Assembly (NCBI GenBank): GCA_963530895.1
Contig: CAUSFO010000006.1
Coordinates: forward strand, 1-40,631
DNA: 40,631 bases
DNA from: JABCPE02 sp963530895
GTDB lineage: Bacteria > Bacteroidota > Bacteroidia > Flavobacteriales > Weeksellaceae
Reading direction: 5' to 3'
Shown here: one piece after another, positions 9,243 through 15,944 of the stretch
Layout: the number at the start of each line of letters is the position of its first letter
How positions within the stretch are numbered: the stretch's first letter is position 1
Made by a program: the position numbers and the translations under genes
The notes under the pieces: model-generated
The model's input: the letters and a program-made list of their open reading frames with translations, nothing else
Told to the model about the DNA's origin: nothing
Databases searched by the model: none

Positions 9243-12029
9243 TTATTTCTGTAATTTTTCTTTAATAAATCTTGCCGTTTGGGATTTTTTGTTTTTTGCT
9301 AATTCCTCAGGAGTTCCCATAAAAACAATCTCGCCGCCGTGTTTTCCTGCCTCTGCCCCTACATCTATTATCCAGTCTGCACATTTTATGATATCAGGCT
9401 GATGCTCTATCACGATGACAGAATGCCCAAGATCAATAAGCGACTGCAAAGAAACCATAAGTTTGCTAATATCATGGAAATGAAGCCCTGTGGATGGCTC
9501 ATCAAATATAAATAAAGTTTTCTCCGTAGTCACGCCTTTTACCAAGAAGGAAGCCAGTTTTATTCTCTGCGCTTCTCCGCCCGATAATGTGGATGAACTT
9601 TGTCCCAGCTGAAGGTATCCCAAGCCTACATCCTGCAAGGGTTTTAGTTTGGTTACTATTTTCTTATCGCCGCTTTCGGTAAAAAACTGAACAGCATCAT
9701 CTACGGTAAGGTGCAGAATATCAGAAATGTTTTTTTCATGGTATTTCACTTCTAAAACTTCTGGTTTAAAACGGTTTCCCTTACAATGCTCGCACACCAG
9801 CTCTATATCTGCCATAAACTGCATGGACACGGTAATCACTCCTTCTCCCTTGCACTCATCACATCTTCCGCCATCTACATTGAACGAAAAATGTTTTGGC
9901 TTCAGCCCTTGTATGGCAGCTACCTTTTGTTTTGCGAACAAATCACGAATATCATCATAGGCTTTGAGATAAGTAACAGGATTGGAACGAGAGGATTTCC
10001 CGATTGAGTTCTGGTCTATGAGTTCTATGTTTTTAACCAAAGTAGAAGGAAACTCCACACTGTCATAATCGCCTTTTTTACCGCCCATTCCGAGCTGAAT
10101 CTGTATTTCATTCGCCAAAACCTCCTTCATAAGGGTAGATTTACCACTTCCTGAAACTCCTGATATTACCACAAAACTCTCCAGCGGAATGTCCAAATCT
10201 ATGTTTTTCAAGTTATTTTGTCTAGCGCCTTTGATTTTGATAAATTCCTTTGATTTTCTGCGTTTTTCAGGGATTTTTATTTCTAATTTTCCTGTGAGAT
10301 ATTGGGCAGTAAGCGTATCGGATTTTTTTAACTCTTCAAAATTACCCGCAAAAACCAGCTCTCCTCCTAAGAAACCTGCCTCAGGGCCGATATCTATGAT
10401 GAAATCTGCCGCCCTCATTATATCCTCATCGTGCTCTACGACAATCACCGTATTTCCTAAATCACGAAGGTTTTTAAGGACTTCTATCAGATTTTCTGTA
10501 TCGCGAGAGTGCAGACCAATACTTGGCTCATCCAGTATGTAGATGGAACCAACCAGCGAGCTTCCGAGGCTGGTAGCGAGGTTAATCCTCTGGCTTTCAC
10601 CACCAGAAAGCGTATTGGAAGTTCTATTCAAGGTCAAATATCCGAGTCCCACTTTCAGCAAAAATTCTAATCGCGTAGTGATTTCGTAGAGAAGTCTCTT
10701 TGCGATTTCCTGCTCATGCGGAGTTAGTTTAAGGTTTTTGACCAGTGGCAAAAGCTCATCTAGTGGCAAATCCACCAAAGTCTGAATGCTGTGTCCATCT
10801 ATTTTTACCCAAGACGCCTCCTCTCTCAGCCTAAGCCCTTCACAGACTGGGCAGGTGGTTTTCCCACGATAGCGGGAAAGCATCACTCGGTATTGGATTT
10901 TATAGAGATTGTCCTCCAGCATCTGGAAAAAATGATTGATACAAGGAAAATCTGCATCGCCATTTCCCTGCCAAAGGAGTTTTTTTTGCTCTTTATCCAG
11001 CTGAAAATAGGGCTTATGAATAGGAAAATCTTTTGCTTTTTTTATAAACATCGTTTTCCATTCTTTCATGGTATCGCCTTTCCAGCAGGCAACTGCATCC
11101 TCAAAAATGGATAAATTTTTATTCGGAATTACTAGATCTTCATCAATGCCGATGACCTTGCCATAGCCCTCACAGGAAGGACAGGCGCCGTATGGATTAT
11201 TAAAACTGAAAAAATGAATATTCGGTTCTAAAAACTCTATTCCATCTAATTCAAATTTATTAGAAAAATTGGTAACCTTTTCGTTTTCAGCATCTTTCAG
11301 AGAAAAATAGCCTCGCCCTTCGTAGAATGCAATCTGGATAGAATCTGCCAGCCTTTGGAGAAAACTTTCATCATCTTCATACAAAAATCGGTCTATGATG
11401 AGATGAATGTCCATCCCTTTTTCAGGAACGAAATTAAACGCTTCCAAATCCTCTATACTCGCTGTATTTCCATTGATTTCCAAGCGGGTAAATCCTGAAA
11501 GTTTCAGGGTGTTGAGTGTATTTTTAAAAGTATCCGTTTCATAATGCAGCGGTGAGCGAAGCGTGTAGGTTTTCCCTTCGTTTTTCTGGATAAAATCTAT
11601 CACATCAGAAACGCTGTCTTTCCTTACCTCCTGCCCTGAAACAGGCGAAAAAGTGCGGCCTATCCTAGCGAAAAGCAGTTTCAGATAGTCATAAATCTCT
11701 GTGGAGGTGCCCACTGTGGAGCGAGGATTGGAGGAAATGACTTTCTGCTGAATGGCGATGGAGGGCGCAAGTCCTTTGATATCATCTACTTTGGGTTTTT
11801 CTAATTTACCCAAAAACTGCCTTGCATAGGAGCTTAGACTCTCCACATATCGGCGCTGTCCCTCGGCATAGATGGTATCAAAAGCCAAAGAAGATTTCCC
11901 TGAACCAGAAACTCCTGTGATGACCACCAGTTTGTTTTTCGGGATGCAGACATCTATATGTTTCAAGTTATTTAGATGTGCATTTTTTACAAAAATTTCT
12001 TTTTTGATGTTTATTTCTCGCTCCGCCAT
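9243..12029 (-). CDS. uvrA: Second UvrA-family excinuclease subunit (divergent paralogue)
   Basis: A 928-residue UvrA paralogue with both ABC modules: Walker A GVSGSGKS at 39-46 and again GVSGSGKST in the second half, two LSGGE signatures, and Walker B motifs YILDEPSIGLH and FIFDEPSTGLH. Zinc modules are present (CPSCEG, CPVCEG, CDECKG with CEHCKG). The region that binds UvrB in classical UvrA is diverged: the RARKGHYHELF block of the neighbouring copy is replaced by unrelated sequence (LRSPLHYETDTFKNTLNTLK), although DIHLIIDRF is kept. It may act in excision repair of a lesion subset or in resistance to DNA-binding compounds, as proposed for some second UvrAs. ATG at 12029; TACCTTTG at 12056-12049 (minus strand) is a plausible -7 box. 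Confidence 0.93.
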   Translation of the reverse strand: MAEREINIKKEIFVKNAHLNNLKHIDVCIPKNKLVVITGVSGSGKSSLAFDTIYAEGQRRYVESLSSYARQFLGKLEKPKVDDIKGLAPSIAIQQKVISSNPRSTVGTSTEIYDYLKLLFARIGRTFSPVSGQEVRKDSVSDVIDFIQKNEGKTYTLRSPLHYETDTFKNTLNTLKLSGFTRLEINGNTASIEDLEAFNFVPEKGMDIHLIIDRFLYEDDESFLQRLADSIQIAFYEGRGYFSLKDAENEKVTNFSNKFELDGIEFLEPNIHFFSFNNPYGACPSCEGYGKVIGIDEDLVIPNKNLSIFEDAVACWKGDTMKEWKTMFIKKAKDFPIHKPYFQLDKEQKKLLWQGNGDADFPCINHFFQMLEDNLYKIQYRVMLSRYRGKTTCPVCEGLRLREEASWVKIDGHSIQTLVDLPLDELLPLVKNLKLTPHEQEIAKRLLYEITTRLEFLLKVGLGYLTLNRTSNTLSGGESQRINLATSLGSSLVGSIYILDEPSIGLHSRDTENLIEVLKNLRDLGNTVIVVEHDEDIMRAADFIIDIGPEAGFLGGELVFAGNFEELKKSDTLTAQYLTGKLEIKIPEKRRKSKEFIKIKGARQNNLKNIDLDIPLESFVVISGVSGSGKSTLMKEVLANEIQIQLGMGGKKGDYDSVEFPSTLVKNIELIDQNSIGKSSRSNPVTYLKAYDDIRDLFAKQKVAAIQGLKPKHFSFNVDGGRCDECKGEGVITVSMQFMADIELVCEHCKGNRFKPEVLEVKYHEKNISDILHLTVDDAVQFFTESGDKKIVTKLKPLQDVGLGYLQLGQSSSTLSGGEAQRIKLASFLVKGVTTEKTLFIFDEPSTGLHFHDISKLMVSLQSLIDLGHSVIVIEHQPDIIKCADWIIDVGAEAGKHGGEIVFMGTPEELAKNKKSQTARFIKEKLQK

Positions 12030-12139
12030 TGCATTTATAAATAAAATACAAAGGTAAGGAAGATACGGCAGAAAATATAATTTTGCTTCTTTTTAGCTCG
12101 TAAAAATCTGTATTTATCTAAAAATCAAAATATTATCTA

Positions 12140-12172
12140 TTTGTAATATTCTGATATTTTTGCGTATTTTTG
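12140..12172 (+). promoter_or_regulatory. Promoter, leader module copy 1
   Basis: A TTTG at 12140-12143 is followed after 21 bases by TATTTTTG at 12165-12172, which fits the Bacteroidota housekeeping promoter. A second TATTTTTG at 12155-12162 makes a tandem -7 box not present in copy 2. It should drive the 14-codon leader ORF and the lipoprotein gene at 12284. Confidence 0.6.
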
Positions 12173-12270
12173 TCCTAAATCGCTCATTGCATTTAATCAT
12201 TTGATAATCATATGATTATTTGCGCAACAGATTAAATGTATTATGAATAAAATTATAATTTTAGTTTTAA
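12165..12270 (+). repeat. Promoter/leader module, direct repeat copy 1
   Basis: These 106 bases recur at 12720-12825 with 5 mismatches. The unit spans a -7 box (TATTTTTG), the untranslated leader, an ATG (12243) and about nine codons. Inside are a perfect 16-bp palindrome, ATAATCATATGATTAT (12204-12219), and the 8-bp palindrome TTGCGCAA (12220-12227). After the repeat the two copies lead into unrelated sequence. The palindromes could be a repressor operator or a leader hairpin. Confidence 0.9.
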
Positions 12271-12287
12271 AAAAAATAATGATATGA
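12243..12287 (+). CDS. 14-codon leader ORF, remnant of a duplicated lipoprotein start
   Basis: The ATG in repeat copy 1 opens a 14-codon frame, MNKIIILVLKKIMI, ending in TGA. Its first nine residues match MNKIVILVL, the start of the lipoprotein encoded after copy 2 at 12798. The TGA overlaps the ATG of the next gene as ATGA (12284-12287), the arrangement seen in translational coupling. It is therefore either a fossil of a second copy whose body was replaced, or a working leader that sets translation of the downstream lipoprotein. Too short to be confident it is translated. Confidence 0.4.
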   Translation: MNKIIILVLKKIMI

Positions 12288-12691
12288 GATTTAATATAAA
12301 TAACATTGGTTCGGTTTTATGTGTCTTTTTATTGACCAGCTGTGTATATACTAAATTTGAGGTGTATAAATCATTTGAAAATATAGAAACTGATACCCGA
12401 TATTATAAGGTAGAAGAAAAAGATGGAGTTTATAAATGGGTAGAAATAGGTATTCATACTGTTTTTGGTGCGGGCAGGAAAGATTATCTGACTGTTTCTT
12501 TTAAAGAAGAATTACCAAAAAACTTGACTATAAAATCTTCCAATTTTGGAAATATAGATAGCACATATCGTGAAGATTATAAAGTTTTCAGTAAAAGAAT
12601 AAATATAAAAGATATTAAATCAGATACAGTCTATTTAGAATTTAATGACAATAAACGATATAAATTTTATTATGATTTCGAAGAAAAATAA
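12284..12691 (+). CDS. Small lipoprotein of unknown function
   Basis: The 135-residue product has a signal peptide with lipobox (VLCVFLLTSC, Cys20), so it is likely lipidated and exported. The mature part is charged and aromatic, rich in Lys, Tyr and Asp, with predicted short beta strands (TVYLEFNDNKRYKFYYDF at the end). No family is recognised. Base composition is markedly AT-rich and codons favour A/T more than in flanking housekeeping genes. It lies behind promoter/leader copy 1 and its ATG overlaps the stop of a 14-codon leader ORF. A second copy of the promoter module starts 28 bases after its stop. Possibly a horizontally acquired or immunity-type protein, but that is a guess. Confidence 0.65.
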   Translation: MRFNINNIGSVLCVFLLTSCVYTKFEVYKSFENIETDTRYYKVEEKDGVYKWVEIGIHTVFGAGRKDYLTVSFKEELPKNLTIKSSNFGNIDSTYREDYKVFSKRINIKDIKSDTVYLEFNDNKRYKFYYDFEEK

Positions 12692-12697
12692 TACTTC

Positions 12698-12727
12698 TTG
12701 TAATGGCAGCTATTACTGATATTTTTG
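12698..12727 (+). promoter_or_regulatory. Promoter, leader module copy 2
   Basis: TTG at 12698-12700 is followed after 19 bases by TATTTTTG at 12720-12727, a good Bacteroidota-type promoter. It precedes the frameshifted MORN-like lipoprotein gene at 12798. The -33 side lies outside the repeated unit, so the two copies have different upstream halves. Confidence 0.6.
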
Positions 12728-12825
12728 TCCTAAATCGCTCATTGCATTTAATCATTTGATAATCATATGATTATTTGCGCAAAAGATTAAATATATTATG
12801 AATAAGATTGTAATTTTAGTATTAA
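12720..12825 (+). repeat. Promoter/leader module, direct repeat copy 2
   Basis: This is the second copy of the 106-base unit at 12165-12270. The 16-bp palindrome (12759-12774) and TTGCGCAA (12775-12782) are unchanged. The ATG at 12798 is the start of the following lipoprotein gene, which suggests that this copy is the original context. Confidence 0.9.
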
Positions 12826-13317
12826 GTTTAGTTTTGATTTCTTGCAAGAAAAAAGACAGAATAGAAATTGATAATATTGATGGCTACAAAGTAGAAAAAA
12901 AAATTCAAAAATGATACTTTGGTAAGTTCTAAAACATATGATGGAGATATGCTAATTTGGGAAATGCTTTATAATAAAAATGGGATAACCGAAAAAGCAA
13001 CCGAGTTTTACCCGACAGGTTCTATAAAAAGTGTTTCTACATTACAAAAAGAACCTAACCATTATTATGATATTGAATACTATGAAAGTGGCGAGAAACA
13101 AATGATGGGAGAGTCTGACTTTATAAAGTCTAGACAATCCCGACTGAGAAGAGGTGCAGCAATATTTTACACAAAACAACAAAAGATTTCTTCAATATTG
13201 GTATTTTTCAATGATGGAAAAGAAAAAGAATATCTCGTGAGAGAGACCATATTGGACACAATAACAGATAAAATACTGACAGACAGAGAATACGACCCGC
13301 CTGCTCTTCTAAAGTAA
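12798..13317 (+). pseudogene. MORN/YwqK-like lipoprotein, frameshifted at an A9 tract
   Basis: From ATG 12798 the frame gives a lipoprotein signal (MNKIVILVLSLVLISC, Cys16) and then IDNIDGYKVEKK before stopping at 12912-12914. The downstream frame, open to 13317, continues without a proper start. Removing one A from the nine-A run at 12895-12903 joins them as EKKFKNDTLVSSKTYDGD, giving about 172 residues. The body has repeats of the form FYPTGSIKSVSTL and YYESGEKQMMGE, like MORN-variant proteins annotated as YwqK-family antitoxins. The homopolymer suggests slippage: phase variation, transcriptional slippage or a base-calling error are all possible. The internal TTG at 12919 is not a convincing start. 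Confidence 0.78.
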
Positions 13318-13330
13318 AAAACAAAGAATA

Positions 13331-13735
13331 ATGAAAAGTATAAAAATTCTATTGTTATTATTAAGCCTTACAGCATATAATAATAAGACTAAAACTATTA
13401 GCACTCTTGAATTAGAGAAAACAATTATAAATTACAAAGATTTACCTTCAAAAGTTAAAGAAAGGGTATTTTATGGAGAAGCTATGAAACTTGGAGAAGA
13501 AGATGAAGAAAGATTTCAAGCCCTCCAAGAAACTAATAATCCTAAAAAGTATGAATATTATACTAAACAAGACCCTCAATTAGCATGGGTACATTATCCA
13601 TATATAAGAAATAAAAAAACAAAGCAAGAATATTCTATTGATGAAGATGGACCAATGGGAGGTAGATACATTATTTATGGAGATTCTCTATACATTTCAA
13701 ATCATTATAATATCTATGAAGAAGACAGCCTTTAA
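13331..13735 (+). CDS. Small exported protein with a lost lipobox cysteine
   Basis: The 134-residue product starts with a lipoprotein-like signal, MKSIKILLLLLSLTAYNNKT. Where SLTAC would be expected there is Tyr17 (TAT), one base from a Cys codon, so lipidation should be lost. The body is polar and has no family I recognise; segments such as QLAWVHYPYIRNKKTKQEYS and GDSLYISNHYNIYEED look beta-rich. It starts 13 bases after the frameshifted MORN-like gene and is probably in the same transcript. Reading past the TAA would add nine in-frame codons (YTFTRYILR) before the next stop, so the end may also be a nonsense mutation; that is speculative. AT-rich like its two neighbours. Confidence 0.6.
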   Translation: MKSIKILLLLLSLTAYNNKTKTISTLELEKTIINYKDLPSKVKERVFYGEAMKLGEEDEERFQALQETNNPKKYEYYTKQDPQLAWVHYPYIRNKKTKQEYSIDEDGPMGGRYIIYGDSLYISNHYNIYEEDSL

Positions 13736-13841
13736 TATACTTTCACAAGATACATATTACGATAATATACATCCACAGAGATTGATAATATTCCAAATAC
13801 ATTGTTTTTACTATAAATAAAATACAATTCTCTGATAAACA

Positions 13842-13881
13842 TAATAATATAGATGGGCTCCTGCCTATCTATATTATTTTT
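13842..13881 (+). terminator. Rho-independent terminator closing the accessory patch
   Basis: A 16-bp stem with arms 13843-13858 and 13863-13878 (AATAATATAGATGGGC against GCCTATCTATATTATT, one G-U pair in RNA) has a TCCT loop and is followed by a T run. It lies 107 bases after the last accessory gene and before the brnQ promoter. Confidence 0.75.
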
Positions 13882-13942
13882 GCACAAAAAACATTTTTAA
13901 CAAAATTTTCATAAAACGAGATAATATTTAATAAATAAATAC

Positions 13943-13950
13943 TATTTTTG
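13943..13950 (+). promoter_or_regulatory. -7 box of the brnQ promoter
   Basis: TATTTTTG matches TAnnTTTG and lies 27 bases before ATG 13978. Its position means the upstream TTG at 13948, part of this box, cannot be the start codon. No clear -33 TTG is seen. Confidence 0.5.
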
Positions 13951-13977
13951 TCACTTGCTTTAAAAATAAGAAGAAAA

Positions 13978-15261
13978 ATGAAGAAGAAGTTGTCAATTCA
14001 AAAAATCCTAATTACCTCTTTCGCTATGTTTTCTATGATATTTGGTGGAGGTAATTTCATTTTGCCGCCGCTTTTGGGCATCAAGGCTGCCGATTCTTGG
14101 GATGTTGTAGCGATTGCATTTGGTATTTCTGGTGTTTTGATTCCTCTTATGGGCATTATTGCACAGGCAAAAATACAAGGAACGGTAATAGATTTCGGGA
14201 AAAAGGTGCATCCAGTGTTTGCGTTAGTTATAGGAATTTTGATTTACGGTATTTGTCTTTCTTTTCCTATACCGCGCACAGCATCAGTAGCTTACGAACT
14301 TTCCATAAAGGACAACATCGGGATTTCTTCTCTATGGTTTGGAGTTATTTATTTTTCACTGGTGATGTATCTTTGTTTCAACCGAGGCAAGATACTAGAC
14401 ATTTTGGGCGAATATCTCACTCCTATCCTATTGATTATCATTTTGACTATCATTTTAGGAGCAGTATTTTTCGTTGATAACGAAATCCCAAAATCAAATT
14501 TAGAAAAACCTTTTTCGTTAGGGCTTTTAGAGGGCTATCAGACTTTTGACGGAATGGCTTCTATCATCATAGGCGCAGTAATCATCACCTCCCTAAATAT
14601 GGATAATTCACTAGACTTTTCACAAAAAAGAAGACTTACCATCTATGCAGGTCTGATCAGCGGTCTGGCGTTATTCATCATTTATTCAGGGTTTATCTAT
14701 ACGGGCGCAGTGCTAAAAGTTCATTTCCCATCAGAGGATATTTCCCGTTCAGAAGTTCTTTCGAAGGTAAGCTGGTATATTTTAGGCGACATCGGGAAAA
14801 CATTACTGAGCGTAAGTGTCAGCATTGCTTGTTTCACTACTGCTGTTGGTATCATTACAGGAGCAGCAGATTTTATGAAAAATATTTTCGGAAATTCTGA
14901 AATGGTCTACAAGCTGGTGGTGGTTTTCTCTTGTATTTTAGGCGTTTTTGTAGGACAGACAGGCGTAGAAAACATTGTAGCCGTTGCAGTTCCTGTGCTT
15001 GTGCTGATTTATCCTGTCATCATGGCTCTTATTTTGCTTAATTTCGTTCCAGAGAGCTGGACTTCCATTTCCATTTTCAGAGGAGTTACGCTAGTTGCTG
15101 GGATATTTGCGATACCAGATTTTATGATAGCTATTGGTTTTGAGAGCTTTCAGCCTCTTCACGACTACCTTCCTTTGGCGACTTACGGCTTGGCTTGGCT
15201 GCTGCCTTGTCTTTTTGTTTGGTTTGTTTTATTTATTATCCAAAAAAATAAACGATTTTAA
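13978..15261 (+). CDS. brnQ: Branched-chain amino acid transport system carrier (LIVCS/BrnQ family)
   Basis: The 427-residue protein is almost entirely hydrophobic, with about twelve membrane segments. It has the family N-terminus: SFAMFSMIFGGGNFILPPLLG corresponds to the conserved SFALFSMFFGAGN.IFPP segment of BrnQ-type Na+-coupled carriers for Leu, Ile and Val. Later blocks (IPRTASVAYELS; GYQTFDGMASIIIGAVIITS; GAADFMKNIFG) also fit. It acts in the inner membrane. The frame is open further upstream from a TTG at 13948, but that codon is inside the -7 box, so ATG 13978 (MKKKLSIQKILITSF) is chosen. It has its own promoter after the accessory-patch terminator and appears monocistronic. Confidence 0.92.
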   Translation: MKKKLSIQKILITSFAMFSMIFGGGNFILPPLLGIKAADSWDVVAIAFGISGVLIPLMGIIAQAKIQGTVIDFGKKVHPVFALVIGILIYGICLSFPIPRTASVAYELSIKDNIGISSLWFGVIYFSLVMYLCFNRGKILDILGEYLTPILLIIILTIILGAVFFVDNEIPKSNLEKPFSLGLLEGYQTFDGMASIIIGAVIITSLNMDNSLDFSQKRRLTIYAGLISGLALFIIYSGFIYTGAVLKVHFPSEDISRSEVLSKVSWYILGDIGKTLLSVSVSIACFTTAVGIITGAADFMKNIFGNSEMVYKLVVVFSCILGVFVGQTGVENIVAVAVPVLVLIYPVIMALILLNFVPESWTSISIFRGVTLVAGIFAIPDFMIAIGFESFQPLHDYLPLATYGLAWLLPCLFVWFVLFIIQKNKRF

Positions 15262-15343
15262 CATTTTTTTAACTAAATAAAAGACAATATACCGTTTTCA
15301 GTGTTATAAATTGTTAAAAATTAGGCATTTCTATTTTTATGCG

Positions 15344-15351
15344 TAATTTTG
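15344..15351 (+). promoter_or_regulatory. -7 box upstream of the glucosaminidase gene
   Basis: TAATTTTG fits TAnnTTTG and ends 18 bases before the ATG at 15370. The nearest TTG upstream (15311) is 30 bases away, too far to be a standard -33 element. Confidence 0.4.
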
Positions 15352-15369
15352 CAACCAAATTTAAATGAT

Positions 15370-15840
15370 ATGAAAAACGAAATTAATTATTTGAAAGTAG
15401 TAATCATGAGTTTGGTTTTAACATTATTTTCTGTTTCAGCAAATGCTCAGCAAAAAAAACACAACTACATCACAACTAACGAGCAGCTAGCAGAAGAGTT
15501 ATCCGAAAAATATGGAATACCAAGTGGAGTTATCCTAGCTGTAGCCTTCGTAGAGACAGGCGGCGGAACAAGCAAAGGAGCTAAAACTTACAACAACCAT
15601 TTCGGAATTGTAGGTAAGAATACGGTAACAAAATCAAAATACAAAAGTTTTGATTCCACAAGAGAAAGTTACGAGGCTTTCTGTCAGATTCTCTCAAGAA
15701 AAAAATACTACTCAGATTTAAAAGGTATCAAAGATACAGCTGAATGGGTAAAAGCCATAGCCGCAGCAGGATATTCTACACAGCCTGTAGAATGGAAAAA
15801 AAGAGTCAAAATGATTATCGAAAAATTTAATTTATCTTAA
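15370..15840 (+). CDS. Secreted glucosaminidase-domain protein (peptidoglycan hydrolase, GH73-like)
   Basis: The 156-residue protein has a signal peptide (VVIMSLVLTLFSVSANAQ, cut after Ala26) and a single glucosaminidase/FlgJ-like domain. IPSGVILAVAFVETGGGTS holds the likely catalytic Glu62 after the helical IP..V..A..ETG motif, and YNNHFGIVGK matches the conserved N.FGIKG segment. The C-terminal WVKAIAAAGYSTQPVEWKK is typical of the family (aGYATdP.Y..K). It should cleave the N-acetylglucosaminyl bond of peptidoglycan in the periplasm. ATG 15370 is preferred over the in-frame TTG at 15349, which overlaps the -7 box. No LysM or other wall-binding domain is present. A terminator follows directly. 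Confidence 0.88.
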   Translation: MKNEINYLKVVIMSLVLTLFSVSANAQQKKHNYITTNEQLAEELSEKYGIPSGVILAVAFVETGGGTSKGAKTYNNHFGIVGKNTVTKSKYKSFDSTRESYEAFCQILSRKKYYSDLKGIKDTAEWVKAIAAAGYSTQPVEWKKRVKMIIEKFNLS

Positions 15841-15846
15841 AAACAC

Positions 15847-15877
15847 AAGCTGTCTGAAAATTCAGACAGCTTTTTTT
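15847..15877 (+). terminator. Rho-independent terminator after the glucosaminidase gene
   Basis: The arms AAGCTGTCTG (15847-15856) and CAGACAGCTT (15863-15872) pair perfectly around AAAATT and are followed by TTTTT. The hairpin begins 7 bases after the stop codon. Confidence 0.9.
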
Positions 15878-15886
15878 ATTTAAAAT

Positions 15887-15917
15887 TTGTTCGGTTTATG
15901 CAAAATAAATAAATTTG
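15887..15917 (+). promoter_or_regulatory. Promoter of the SGNH-MBOAT pair
   Basis: TTG at 15887-15889, a 20-base spacer and TAAATTTG at 15910-15917 form a textbook Bacteroidota promoter. It argues against the TTG at 15915 as the start of the next gene, since that codon is within the -7 box. Confidence 0.65.
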
Positions 15918-15944
15918 CGCTTCGTTGTAATAAAAAAAATTATT

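Noticed and set aside
12165..12825. CRISPR or insertion-sequence ends
   Set aside because: Only two direct copies with genes between them, no spacer array, no transposase and no flanking target duplication; a duplicated promoter module explains it.
12919..13317. Separate gene starting at TTG 12919
   Set aside because: The translation upstream in the same frame, joined through the A9 tract, supplies a lipoprotein signal, so this is the body of the gene that starts at 12798.
13638..13820. 60-residue open frame overlapping the end of the gene at 13331
   Set aside because: It overlaps the gene in another frame, with no promoter or recognisable protein; tested as a frameshift continuation but the junction gave no sensible sequence.
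14097..14477. 126-residue open frame on the plus strand
   Set aside because: It is a shifted frame inside brnQ, where the transmembrane pattern supports the brnQ frame.
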